In this document: in pieces, positions 1 to 8,517 of the stretch | Position numbering within the stretch: the first letter of the stretch is position 1 | Layout of the letters: every line of letters begins with the position of its first letter | Source: Thermoanaerobaculia bacterium | GTDB taxonomy: Bacteria > Acidobacteriota > Thermoanaerobaculia > Gp7-AA8 | Assembly: GCA_017883205.1 (NCBI GenBank) | Contig: JADGNZ010000022.1 | Coordinates: forward strand, 1 to 64,000 | Direction: 5' to 3' | Length of the DNA: 64,000 nt | The notes under the pieces: generated by a model | Databases searched by the model: none | The model's input: the letters and a program-made list of their open reading frames with translations, nothing else | Told to the model about the DNA's origin: nothing | Translations under genes and position numbers: made by a program

Positions 1-123
1 CTTCGCTCCGAAGGTACAGCTGCGTCTCACGACGAGCCCTCTTCTTAACGATCGATGAAGGAGCGTAGAACGGTGCAGGAGCACCTATAAGGATGACACA
101 ACAACGCTCAGCGGATTCAGGCC

Positions 124-942
124 TCACCCCTTCTTCCGCAGCGTGCGCTCCAGTGCCTTCGCTCTGCGCAGCCAGACGCGATCGCGGCGCTTCTGGTATG
201 CGGGCATGGTCATCTCTCGCATGGCGATGTTCTGTGCAATCTCGAGCGCTTCGGCAGGCCTTCCGTTGCCGGCGTAGAACTCCGCGGCGCTGACCAGGGG
301 CTCGGCGCCGGTGGCGCTCTGCGCGAACTTGTCGAACACGGCCATCGCCTCGTCCGTGTGCCCCAGTCGTGCCAGTGACTGGCCGAGCAAACAGGCGGCA
401 CGGAAGAAATCGTATTTCGGGTCTGCCGCGGTGACGTGACGAAGATCGTTGACCGCTGCTTCGTCCTCACGCAGCTCGAACTCTGCGATGCCGCGGCGGT
501 AAAAAGGGTCGATCGAATCGGTGCGGACGGCCAAGGCGCGGTCGAAGGCATCCCGGGCCTCGCGATAACGCTTGTCCTCGAGCAGCAGCTCGCCGAGCTC
601 CTCGTAGTTTCCGGGCGACGGATTCTCGATCACAAGAACGCGCAGAACCTCGATCCGTTTCCGGCGTGACGGGCCTCTGAGCGTTCTCTGAACATTGCGA
701 AAGTCAGGCAGCCCTTCGATGAGGAAGTAGGCAATCGATCCGATCATGCCGCCGATGATGATGATGAAGATCCAGAACGCTTCGGGGCGTTTGCGCGCCC
801 AATGGATGAGCGCCGCCACCTGGAACAGGAATCCGTAACCGAAAAAGTGCCCGATCATCGAGCCGTGCGATGCCCCCTGCTGCCCGAAGGCGGCAACCGA
901 GGAGCAGAGAAACAGCAGAGCGACGACGGTGCGGACTTTCAT
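124..942 (-). CDS. Membrane-anchored TPR protein
   Basis: The 272-residue product starts with a signal-like stretch (residues 1-21). A hydrophobic pair follows at about residues 32-48 and 55-76, similar to the N-terminal membrane part of PLDc_N-type proteins. A soluble region with tetratricopeptide-like helices spans about residues 100-245 (for example YREARDAFDRALAV). It is probably an inner-membrane protein that presents a TPR scaffold for protein contacts. No catalytic motif is visible. The C-terminus is strongly basic (KALERTLRKKG). Nothing codes between it and the left edge of the window. The specific partner and pathway are unknown. Confidence 0.75.
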   Translation of the reverse strand: MKVRTVVALLFLCSSVAAFGQQGASHGSMIGHFFGYGFLFQVAALIHWARKRPEAFWIFIIIIGGMIGSIAYFLIEGLPDFRNVQRTLRGPSRRKRIEVLRVLVIENPSPGNYEELGELLLEDKRYREARDAFDRALAVRTDSIDPFYRRGIAEFELREDEAAVNDLRHVTAADPKYDFFRAACLLGQSLARLGHTDEAMAVFDKFAQSATGAEPLVSAAEFYAGNGRPAEALEIAQNIAMREMTMPAYQKRRDRVWLRRAKALERTLRKKG

Positions 943-1077
943 CAGATCGCCCGCCGCGGAGCGCGGACGTTCCTTTCACGTGGCGATTTGTGCGGGACAG
1001 GATACGCCGGACGGCGCGGCCAGCCCAGAACATGATGAGGATATCGCTACTGGAACGTCCGCGGACGAACATGCGCT

Positions 1078-1356
1078 CTAGGTGCCGCGGATGAGGTTAT
1101 GCACTTCGATGAATTCAGGCGCGCCCGGGTCGACTCCGATCTCCTGCATGATCGGCATCAGGACCTGGCCGAAGCGGTCGAAGTTTTCCTGGGTGTCCCA
1201 GATATCGGAAACGCGCAGTGCTTCCTTCGGACCGAAGGCGACGTGAAAGATCCGACCCTTGGGGGCGGCGGCTCCGGCTGCTTCAAGCTGCTTGATGACC
1301 TGGTCGTACTTCTCGGAAGACATCGACTTCGGAGTAAAGCGAACGACAAAAGACAT
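1078..1356 (-). CDS. Small dimeric alpha/beta-barrel-like protein
   Basis: This 92-residue protein has the size and pattern of dimeric alpha/beta-barrel (antibiotic biosynthesis monooxygenase-like) proteins: an initial strand (FVVRFTP), a helix with YDQVIKQLEAAG, then FHVAFGPKEALRVSDIW and a second helix NFDRFGQVLMPIM. The ATG is preceded by a clear AAAAGGAG ribosome site on the minus strand, which supports the start. It lies immediately downstream (in transcription) of the 41-bp repeat array, so its promoter must lie in or next to that array. No active-site residue can be assigned. The function is unknown. Confidence 0.7.
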   Translation of the reverse strand: MSFVVRFTPKSMSSEKYDQVIKQLEAAGAAAPKGRIFHVAFGPKEALRVSDIWDTQENFDRFGQVLMPIMQEIGVDPGAPEFIEVHNLIRGT

Positions 1357-1440
1357 GGAAGCTCTCCTTTTCCCGGCGAAGTTTACGACGCGGGAGGGTG
1401 ATCGGATTGGAAACCTGGCGCGGGTTCCTTACACTCTTCT

Positions 1441-1822
1441 CGACGTGGTCATTTTCGATGTCAACGTCGTCATTTTGGATGAGAAATCGGCATCCTGGAT
1501 GTCATCGATGACATTTTCTAAGCAAAATTTGCATCCCGGATGACATCGATGACATATTTTTAGTCATCGATGTCATCTCTTAAGCAAAATTTGCATCCTA
1601 GAAGTCATCGACGACATTTTTTGACCAAAATCCGCATCCTGGAAGTCATCGATGACATTTCTTAAGCGAAATCGCCATCCCTGGAAGGCATCGATGACAT
1701 TCTTTAGGCGAAATCGCGAATCGCGGATGTGGATATCGTTGTTTTTTATTTGAAATCGGCATCCTGGATGCCGACATCGTCATTCCTTGATGGTTCGATG
1801 TCGACATCATCGATCTTCGTTC
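1441..1822. repeat. Dyad array A: about 41-bp degenerate tandem repeat
   Basis: The gene-free stretch 1357-2002 holds about eight degenerate copies of a 41-bp unit. The best copies contain the perfect 16-bp palindrome ATGTCATCGATGACAT, then GCAAAATTTGC, then CATCCTGGAT running into the next copy. In the clearest copy (from 1501) the centres of the first two dyads are 20.5 bp apart, and half of 41 is again 20.5, so dyads recur every two helical turns. Copies near 1500, 1600, 1643 and 1686 are most alike; the outer ones are decayed. The weak open frame on the minus strand here reads repeat units and is not taken as a gene. Confidence 0.85.
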
Positions 1823-2002
1823 GAATTTGGTGGAGTCGGCGCGCCAGGTGGTTCCCTTCGCTCGTGACTGTTGGCGCGATGCCGTAGATCGAGCTTTCGG
1901 CGATACACCGCTTTCAACCCGTGCTGAAGCGAGTGTTAAACACACCTCCGACGGTTCAGAACACACCAGTTCGGGAAGAAATCGTCGAGCCGCCCGACGT
2001 TT

Positions 2003-2881
2003 TTAGAGCCTGCTCTGGCCGCGCAATAGTTCGGCCGCCGCCACGGGCCCTTTTCCCGGGCGCTGCACCGTGATCAGCCGCAACGCGCCGTCGCCGGTGG
2101 CGACGATGACACCGTCTGTGCCTGCCGAGAGGATCGTTCCCGGCGAACCGTGGCCAACCGCTGGTGCCATCTCGAGCAGTTTCAACTCGCCCGCGAGAAC
2201 GCCCGGCCATGGATCGAAAGCGCGGAACCTGTTGTAGATCGATGCGGTCGTTTGACTCCACTGAATCGCACCCTCGCTCTTTTCGATCTTCGGCGCGATG
2301 GTGGCGGCGGCGTGATCTTGCGGCATCTCGACGGGCCAGCTCATGAGCACGCGCCCGAGAGCCTCGGCGCCGATGAGGGAAAGGCGCGCGGCCAGCGACG
2401 GCGTACGCTCGTCGGGACCGATCTCCGTCGTCTCGATCGCCAGCATCGGCCCGTGATCGAGCTGCTCGTCGACGCGGATGATGGTCACGCCTGTCGTCGT
2501 CTCGCCGCGCTCGATCGCGCGCTGGATCGGTGCGGCACCGCGGTACTGCGGCAGGATCGAGCCGTGTACGTTGAGGAATCCGCGCGTGGGAATCGACAGG
2601 AGCGCCGCCGGCAGGATCTTTCCGTAGGCGACGACAATGCCGGCATCGGGAGCCAGCGCCGCGATCGAATCGAGAAACTCGGCGGTCCGAATCTTCGCCG
2701 GCTGTGCGAGGGGCAGTCCAAGCTCTCGCGCCTTCACCGCGACGGCAGGCGCCTGCATCTTCATCCCGCGTCCGGCAGGTTTGTCCGGCTGAGCGACGAC
2801 GAGTGCGATGTCGTGCTCGCGCGCTAGCTTTTCGAGCGAGGGCACAGCGAATTGCGGAGTACCGAAGAAGACGAGGCGCAA
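2003..2881 (-). CDS. fmt: Methionyl-tRNA formyltransferase
   Basis: Transfers a formyl group from 10-formyl-tetrahydrofolate to initiator Met-tRNA in the cytoplasm. The 292-residue protein starts with the family pattern FFGTPQFAVPSLEKL. It keeps the catalytic triad at the same numbering as the E. coli enzyme: N104 and H106 in NVHGSILPQYRGAAP and D142 in DEQLDHGPML. The N-terminal transferase domain covers about residues 1-190 and the C-terminal tRNA-binding barrel about 205-290. It is slightly shorter than the usual 310-315 residues. No peptide deformylase gene is next to it. A heptamer inverted repeat separates it from the upstream gene. Confidence 0.95.
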   Translation of the reverse strand: MRLVFFGTPQFAVPSLEKLAREHDIALVVAQPDKPAGRGMKMQAPAVAVKARELGLPLAQPAKIRTAEFLDSIAALAPDAGIVVAYGKILPAALLSIPTRGFLNVHGSILPQYRGAAPIQRAIERGETTTGVTIIRVDEQLDHGPMLAIETTEIGPDERTPSLAARLSLIGAEALGRVLMSWPVEMPQDHAAATIAPKIEKSEGAIQWSQTTASIYNRFRAFDPWPGVLAGELKLLEMAPAVGHGSPGTILSAGTDGVIVATGDGALRLITVQRPGKGPVAAAELLRGQSRL

Positions 2882-2895
2882 GTGGGGATTGTAGC

Positions 2896-2988
2896 CGGGG
2901 GAGTCGCGGATCGGGAGTCGGGAGTCGGAGAGAAAGCCGATGGCGACGCGAACTACATCTCCGACACCCGACCCCCGACCCCCGAAGA
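2896..2988. repeat. Heptamer inverted repeat (GGGAGTC family)
   Basis: A left arm of GGGAGTC heptamers (about 2910-2933) faces a right arm of CGACACC/CGACCCC heptamers (about 2958-2984). The complementary ends are GTCGGAGA and TCTCCGAC. The repeat could fold into an imperfect hairpin between the lipoprotein gene and fmt. Related elements occur at many other spacers in this window. Confidence 0.7.
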
Positions 2989-3255
2989 CTACGTTCGCGT
3001 CACCGGTGCCTGATTGCCAAGTTTGTCGCTTGGCGGAACCGGCGACGCAGGCTTCTGTGTAACGTTCGGCCCCTCAGCGCCTTTACTCGGCTCGGGTGCA
3101 GCGCCCGGCATGCCATGCGCCGCGGGTGTTTGCGCCGAGGAGTTTGCAGGATGCATCATCGCCGGGGGCGCATTCTGGTAATCGCGTGGCACCTTCTCAC
3201 CACGGCAAGCGCCGAGAAGCAGAAACGCGGTTGCAGCGGCAATCATGGTTCGCAT
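2989..3255 (-). CDS. Small secreted lipoprotein
   Basis: Starting from ATG at 3255 the protein is 88 residues long. It begins with a short lipoprotein signal (MRTMIAAATAFLLLGAC), whose LLGAC lipobox places the lipidated cysteine at residue 17. The mature part is proline- and alanine-rich and of low complexity (SKGAEGPNVTQKPASPVPP), typical of an envelope tether with no fold. A longer in-frame start at 3288 would spoil the signal, so the internal ATG is preferred. The gene is divergent from the TPR gene at 3297 with only 41 bp between starts, so the two share a promoter region. The function is unknown. Confidence 0.7.
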   Translation of the reverse strand: MRTMIAAATAFLLLGACRGEKVPRDYQNAPPAMMHPANSSAQTPAAHGMPGAAPEPSKGAEGPNVTQKPASPVPPSDKLGNQAPVTRT

Positions 3256-3296
3256 GCAGAAATACGGTTCAAGTGATGTGCCATACAATTCTGGTT

Positions 3297-4148
3297 ATGC
3301 GAAAAATACTGATCGTCGCCATCGCAACTATCGGATTCACGCTTCCTTCGTTCGCGCAGGTGAGCGAAGGCGATCAGCATTGGAACGCGCGGGCCGAAGG
3401 CCATCAGGGCGGCCGGGCCAAAGCGGGACAAGTCGATGCCGCGATCGCTGCGTACCGCAAAGCAGTTGCTCAGGAGCCGAACAACCTCGAGGCGCGCGGG
3501 AAGCTGCTGCGGGCGGTGCGATTCAAAGGCGCGTATGTCGCATCGACCAACGATGAGAAGAAGGCGATCTACGCGATCGCGAAGAACGATGGTGATGCGG
3601 CGATGGCCGTGGTCAACCGGCAGCTCGCCGCGAAAGGCGTGAAGGCAGACGCCCCGGAAAAGAACGTTGCCGATGCCGCGCGCGCCATCTCCGGAGCGGC
3701 CGATGTCTTTCTCTGGGATTCCGTCAACTGGGGCGAGTGGGCTCTCGCCTACGGCAAAATGGCTGCGGTGCGCCAGGGAGCCGCAGACCGCATCCGCCGC
3801 GAGGCGACGATCGCCATGTTGATCGATCCGAAACTCGACGGCGGCGGACCGCAACGCGTTCTCGGCCGGCTGCACGATCAGACGCCGCGCGTGCCGTTCC
3901 TCACCGGCTGGGCCTCGAGCAAAGAGGCCGTTCGTTTCCTGAGGGAGTCGAACAAGATCGATCCCACGAACAAGATCACGCGCGTCTTTCTGGCGGATGC
4001 GCTGGTGTCGGACGACAGCAAGAATGCCCCCGAAGCGATTCGGATTCTGCGCGAGGTGATCAACTCTCCGAACGATCCGAATTTCGAGGTCGAGAACGTG
4101 CAGGCGCAGGAGGACGCGAAGGCGTTGCTGCGAGAGTGGGGAGCGTAG
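3297..4148 (+). CDS. Secreted TPR-containing protein
   Basis: The preferred ATG at 3297 gives 283 residues and a clean signal peptide, MRKILIVAIATIGFTLPSFA, likely cut before Q. The longer in-frame extension has no signal and low-quality sequence. The mature part has TPR-like helices near the N-terminus (VDAAIAAYRKAVAQEPNNLEAR) and again near the C-terminus (EAIRILREVINSPNDPNFE). It is probably periplasmic. A TACAAT box ends only seven bases before the ATG and no Shine-Dalgarno is present, so the message may be leaderless. No enzyme motif is seen. Confidence 0.75.
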   Translation: MRKILIVAIATIGFTLPSFAQVSEGDQHWNARAEGHQGGRAKAGQVDAAIAAYRKAVAQEPNNLEARGKLLRAVRFKGAYVASTNDEKKAIYAIAKNDGDAAMAVVNRQLAAKGVKADAPEKNVADAARAISGAADVFLWDSVNWGEWALAYGKMAAVRQGAADRIRREATIAMLIDPKLDGGGPQRVLGRLHDQTPRVPFLTGWASSKEAVRFLRESNKIDPTNKITRVFLADALVSDDSKNAPEAIRILREVINSPNDPNFEVENVQAQEDAKALLREWGA

Positions 4149-4170
4149 TTATCACGCGAAGACGCGAAGA

Positions 4171-7100
4171 CTACCGCGCGACCGCGGGCATGAACTGTGA
4201 GTCGCCGTTGGGATCGACGACGCTGGCGTAGGCGACGCAGGTGCCGGCGACCAGGGAAATGTGCAGGGCGTTGGTCTCGTCGAGCGTGACGCCGAGCGTC
4301 TTCTCGATTTCGGGGATCGTTCGCAACTCGTCTTCGTTGAGAGCTTCTTCGAAGGTCCGGCCGATCTTCTGGCCGGTTCGCGTGCGGACAGTGATGCGGA
4401 AGATCGCCGGGACTTTCCCGATGTTGACGATGCCGATGTTGACGCGGCGATCGGTGCCGCTGGGAATGCCGACGAGGGTGAGATCCTGGTTCTCGCTCCC
4501 CGCGCTGGCGGAGTCGCGCATCGACAGCGGCGCGCTGACCGAGCCACGGGCGTTGTGCGCAGCGTCGTAGGTCTTGATCCGCGCGACCGGTTGATGCTGC
4601 CCTCGGTATTCGATCCACAGCACGCCGCTCCCTTCGGGTGCCCCAAAGAGCGACCGCACGACGTCCTCCCATCGCAGGCTTTGTCCGCCGAGGATCGTGA
4701 CGTTCCGGTCGATGCGTGATTCTCCGGCAACGTAGCGCAGCTCCAGCGGCATCCGCTCCTTGAACGGATTGTGCAGCGTCAGATCGCTTCGCCAGTACGA
4801 CGCGTTCGCCCCTGGCAGACTGCCGACGGACGGGAAAACCACGCGCGACCGATCGCCGATCGCGCCAAGCTCCGCGACCGTCGGAATGCGGATGCGCGCC
4901 AGATACGCCGCAAGATTCAGCCGCGCCGCCTCCGGTCGGCGCCGCCAGATCTCGACGCCTCGGGTTGTCCGCGCAAACGTGTAATGGTCGTCGATGTAGG
5001 CGGCCACCGCCTGCGCCCGAATCGAGTTGTCGATGCCGTCGAAGACATCGAACTCCTGCGGTGAGTGCCTGATGACCAGCGGAGGCCTTGCCCGCTCCAG
5101 CGCGAGGATCGTCTCGGCTTGGTACGCGGGTGGGGAGAGGATCGGCACCTGGTAGAAGCGCGTCGGGTTCGGGCGGTCGCAAAAGAAATAAAGGGCCGGC
5201 TGATTGGAGAAGTCGAACATCGGCTGGCCGGGCTTGCTGAGCGCATCGACGGCCGATTTGACCGCTTCGACGCGATTGCGGATCTCTTCTGCCGCCGGAT
5301 CGATCCAACCGATACGGCTCACGCGCCCGAGGTAGTGGGTGGTGTCATCGAGCCGCATGTTGATGATGTCGGGCACCCAGAGAATGACGGCGAGAACCGG
5401 CAGCATCATCGCCGCGGCCAACACGACGAACGCTTTCGTGGCCTGCTCATGCGTGCGCCAGATGCCCGCTACGGCGCGGCCGAACAGCACGAGCAGGATG
5501 AGGATCATCGGTCCGATCAGGAACGCCGAAAAGTACTGGTGCTGAAAATCGGCGCGGCCCAGCGCGCTGCGTTGCGTCAGGATCGCGAAGGCCGCGAGCA
5601 CCGCCAGCCCGAGATCGAGGTCAGCGTCGAATTCATAGGTGCGGCGGGTGATCCTGCGCTGCACCAGCACGACCAGCGCGAGGCCGATCACGAGCGGATT
5701 CAGGATGAAACGGAAGTGATCGCTGAGGACGAAGTCGGACAGGGAGTGGAGGTTGAGGTTGCTGCGGAAGGTCGTCGTCAGATCGGGGAACGGTAACGAC
5801 CAGACGGCGTCGATGATGCGGGGAATGGCGAAGAACGACGTCGCCACAAACGCTCCGAACGCCCCGCGCATGCTGAGGTAGACGACGAAGGGCGCGGCGC
5901 CGAGGGCGATTCCGGCGACAAAGCTCGCCAGCAGTGCCCAACTGCGCTGCGCAGCATTGCGGACCAGAGACGCAGCCAGGATCGCCAGGACGCCGCCGCC
6001 CACGGTGTAGAGACCGATATCGAGGCTGTAAAAAAGGGTGATCGCTGCCGCAACTCCACTCGCAAGCGCGAGCCATCGCGCATTGCGCCGCATCGCGCCG
6101 ATGAGCAGGGCGATGGCGACGATCTCGAACAAGGCGCGCTCGTTGTCGACTGTGGTTACGGCGCCGAGGAGAATCGACAGCATCGCCAGCGGAATGGAGT
6201 CGAAGATCACCATGCCGAGGTACCAGAGCATCGCCACGGCCACCGAGCCGAGGATGACCGGGCGGAGGAGAACGATGTTGATGTTCCGCCCGAAGAGCTC
6301 CATGAGCCACGTGTCCAGCAGGCCGTCTTCGAGCAGACCGTGGAGCGCGAATACATCGCGAAACGGCACTTTGCCGCGAAGCAGATCCGACGCCGGGCCG
6401 AGCGTTTCGCCGCGATGGAAGAGATCGATCCACTGCGTCAGCGAGGCCGTCGACGCGTAGCTGAGACAGAAGAGAAGCGAGGGGAGGATGGCGAAGGCGA
6501 CGAGGTTGCGAACGCTGCGCGAATCGATCGGCTCGCGACGGCTAAGCATCAGCGGAAGCGCCAGAAGGATCATCGCCATCGCCAACGAGATCGCAACACT
6601 GCCCTGGACAAACAAAAGCGCGAGCGGTGGAAGGATGACCATCGGCAGCGCGGCGATTCCAATCCGCTGCAGTGCTTCCTCCGTGGTGAGGTCGGAGGCG
6701 AACGCGGCGACGCGGGCAATCAACAGAAACGCCAGCCAGAAAAGGGCGATGAAGAAGGCGATGAACGCGATCTCGAGAAACAGCGTGGGAATGTGCGCGA
6801 TCCGTTTCCCGACGGCGATGTATCGAAAGAGGATCCACGACAGCGCCTCGACGACGATGAGCGCGTGATGCGGCGCCATCGCGCGTACGAAGAGCTTGCG
6901 AATCCAGAGTGTCCGCTGCCACGTGATGACCGCTCGGGGCAAGAGCTGCGAAAACGCCAGCGGGATGAGAATCGGCCAGGCCGGCTTGAACGTGGTGAGG
7001 TAGAGAAACGGGGCGAGAAAAAAAGGCGCAACGAACAGCGCGGAGACGAGATTGCGAACGCTCTCGCCGCTGACCGTGGCGCGCAGCCTCAGGTTCTCAC

Positions 7101-7353
7101 GCGCACCGAGGCGATACAGCGGGATCGTCGCGGCCGGCGCGATGATGAAGAAGAGAAGAACGGTCAGGTAGTCGCGCAGCTTCGATGCGTTTTCGACCGT
7201 GACCCGCCCGACCGCCACATGCGGTGTCGCCGGAACGTCACGCAGCAGAAGCGTTGCCGTCAGGAAGATCCCCATGGCAAAACAAAACGCCGCCACCCAG
7301 AGCAGCGCCCGGATCACGCCCGCGGCGAGGTCTTTGCGAGGCTCGTCCAACAC
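4171..7353 (-). CDS. GT-C-like polytopic membrane protein with C-terminal beta-sandwich
   Basis: This 1060-residue protein has at least twelve predicted membrane segments across roughly residues 15-670. A periplasmic region of about 670-830 follows, with DFSNQPALYFFCDRPNPTR, which resembles the post-membrane domain of dolichyl-phosphate-mannose-type (GT-C fold) glycosyltransferases. The last ~210 residues begin VFPSVGSLPGANASYWRSDL and look like an all-beta immunoglobulin-like domain, seen by recall at the end of many secreted proteins of this lineage. The role is probably cell-surface glycosylation or polymer handling. The donor and acceptor are unknown. No clear DD/DE catalytic pair could be assigned with certainty. 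Confidence 0.75.
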   Translation of the reverse strand: MLDEPRKDLAAGVIRALLWVAAFCFAMGIFLTATLLLRDVPATPHVAVGRVTVENASKLRDYLTVLLFFIIAPAATIPLYRLGARENLRLRATVSGESVRNLVSALFVAPFFLAPFLYLTTFKPAWPILIPLAFSQLLPRAVITWQRTLWIRKLFVRAMAPHHALIVVEALSWILFRYIAVGKRIAHIPTLFLEIAFIAFFIALFWLAFLLIARVAAFASDLTTEEALQRIGIAALPMVILPPLALLFVQGSVAISLAMAMILLALPLMLSRREPIDSRSVRNLVAFAILPSLLFCLSYASTASLTQWIDLFHRGETLGPASDLLRGKVPFRDVFALHGLLEDGLLDTWLMELFGRNINIVLLRPVILGSVAVAMLWYLGMVIFDSIPLAMLSILLGAVTTVDNERALFEIVAIALLIGAMRRNARWLALASGVAAAITLFYSLDIGLYTVGGGVLAILAASLVRNAAQRSWALLASFVAGIALGAAPFVVYLSMRGAFGAFVATSFFAIPRIIDAVWSLPFPDLTTTFRSNLNLHSLSDFVLSDHFRFILNPLVIGLALVVLVQRRITRRTYEFDADLDLGLAVLAAFAILTQRSALGRADFQHQYFSAFLIGPMILILLVLFGRAVAGIWRTHEQATKAFVVLAAAMMLPVLAVILWVPDIINMRLDDTTHYLGRVSRIGWIDPAAEEIRNRVEAVKSAVDALSKPGQPMFDFSNQPALYFFCDRPNPTRFYQVPILSPPAYQAETILALERARPPLVIRHSPQEFDVFDGIDNSIRAQAVAAYIDDHYTFARTTRGVEIWRRRPEAARLNLAAYLARIRIPTVAELGAIGDRSRVVFPSVGSLPGANASYWRSDLTLHNPFKERMPLELRYVAGESRIDRNVTILGGQSLRWEDVVRSLFGAPEGSGVLWIEYRGQHQPVARIKTYDAAHNARGSVSAPLSMRDSASAGSENQDLTLVGIPSGTDRRVNIGIVNIGKVPAIFRITVRTRTGQKIGRTFEEALNEDELRTIPEIEKTLGVTLDETNALHISLVAGTCVAYASVVDPNGDSQFMPAVAR

Positions 7354-7365
7354 GCGGGGGAGTAT

Positions 7366-7424
7366 ATGGGTGGGTGGGGTGCGGGGAGTGGGAGTAGGGG
7401 AACTGATTTCAGCGCGGAGGGTGA
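7366..7424. repeat. G-rich heptamer half-element
   Basis: A G-rich run of GGGTGGG/GGGGAGTG units lies between the 3' end of darG and the start of the GT-C-like gene. It looks like one arm of the heptamer inverted repeats found elsewhere; no facing C-rich arm is visible here. Confidence 0.5.
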
Positions 7425-7446
7425 AACGGGCCGAACGATGATCAGC

Positions 7447-8505
7447 TTACGCCGCGCTCGGAGCCCAGCCTTGTTCCCGGAGTCTTTGCCATGCGCGCAG
7501 AAGATGCTCGCGCTTGAGCTGCTGTTTCTTCCGCGGACTCCAAGCCTGGACGGCGTTGATGGCGACCTCGGGATTCTCTCTGGCCTCTTGATTGTCGCGC
7601 ATGACCCAATGCACGGTGCTGAGAAGCTCAAGCCCGAACGGATCTTCAAAACCCTCGATTAGTCCGGCAACGCGATCGATGCGCGCCAACGCTTCGGAGT
7701 CTTCGCAAAGAAACGCGGCGGCTTCCTCGACTGCGCCGGGAAGTAGATGAATCGGTGTGGTGGGTTTGTCTTTGCCGTCGCCGTAGCCTTGAGTGTAGTG
7801 AGTCTCCAGGCAAATGAGGACCTGTCGTAGATTTCGCGCGTATGGACCGAACGGCTTAGCCTCGTACTTGAGTTTGAGCGGCTGCCCGGCCTCCTGCATG
7901 AAGTACATCAGCTTGTGAATCTCCAAAAGGCTGACGAATGGATCGAGCAATCCTCTGAGGTATCGATCGATGAGAAGGATCAGCGCCGCGCGGCCCATCG
8001 TCATGGCGGGACGTTCGGTGTGGTTCGTCATCGTGCCTGCGTCCGGCACGAGACCAGGCGGGTAGAGAAGAACGCGGACATCTGGCAACTCCGCCAGCGC
8101 CGCATCGATGCGAGGCCTCACGTCACTCCAATCGAGACCGCCGTTGCCACAACCGAGGGGCGGAATGGCGATGGAGCGAATGCCGAGACGCTTGATTGTC
8201 GCGACAAGATCCTGCAGGCCGGCCTCGATGTCCTTAAGGCGGCTATCAGCTCGCCAGTGCCCTTTGGTGGGGAAGTTGATGATCCAGCGCGGTCCGCCAA
8301 CGAGTCCGCCGAGGTCGAAGATGTGCATCTTGCCTAGCATTACCTGACCGGCTTTGCACGCCGCTTCGTACGCACGGAACATTGAGGGATACGCCTGCTT
8401 GAACTGAAGCGCGATGCCCCGGCCCATCACGCCCGCCGTGTTGACAGTGTTCACCAGCGCCTCGACGGGCGCCTGCATCAAATTGCCCTTGGCAAGCTCG
8501 ATCAT
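7447..8505 (-). CDS. darG: DarG: macro-domain antitoxin of DarTG
   Basis: The N-terminal macro domain (about residues 1-155) carries GNLMQAPVEALVNTVN and GVMGRGIALQFK, the ADP-ribose-binding loops, followed by PPLGCGNGGLDW. Family knowledge: DarG removes ADP-ribose that DarT attaches to thymidine in single-stranded DNA. The C-terminal half (about 165-352; HKLMYFMQEAG, KYEAKPFGPYA) matches the part of DarG that binds and blocks DarT directly. The length of 352 is normal. It follows darT on the same strand with a 12-bp gap, the usual order and a translationally close pair. It appears intact. Confidence 0.92.
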   Translation of the reverse strand: MIELAKGNLMQAPVEALVNTVNTAGVMGRGIALQFKQAYPSMFRAYEAACKAGQVMLGKMHIFDLGGLVGGPRWIINFPTKGHWRADSRLKDIEAGLQDLVATIKRLGIRSIAIPPLGCGNGGLDWSDVRPRIDAALAELPDVRVLLYPPGLVPDAGTMTNHTERPAMTMGRAALILLIDRYLRGLLDPFVSLLEIHKLMYFMQEAGQPLKLKYEAKPFGPYARNLRQVLICLETHYTQGYGDGKDKPTTPIHLLPGAVEEAAAFLCEDSEALARIDRVAGLIEGFEDPFGLELLSTVHWVMRDNQEARENPEVAINAVQAWSPRKKQQLKREHLLRAWQRLREQGWAPSAA

Positions 8506-8517
8506 TTGGCGTCAATT

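Noticed and set aside
1646-1966. 106-residue minus-strand open frame in the array A region
   Set aside because: About two thirds of it reads through degenerate 41-bp repeat units and there is no ribosome site or recognisable domain.
6340-7662. 440-residue open frame antisense to the GT-C-like gene
   Set aside because: Highly charged Arg/Glu-rich product typical of an antisense shadow over hydrophobic codons.
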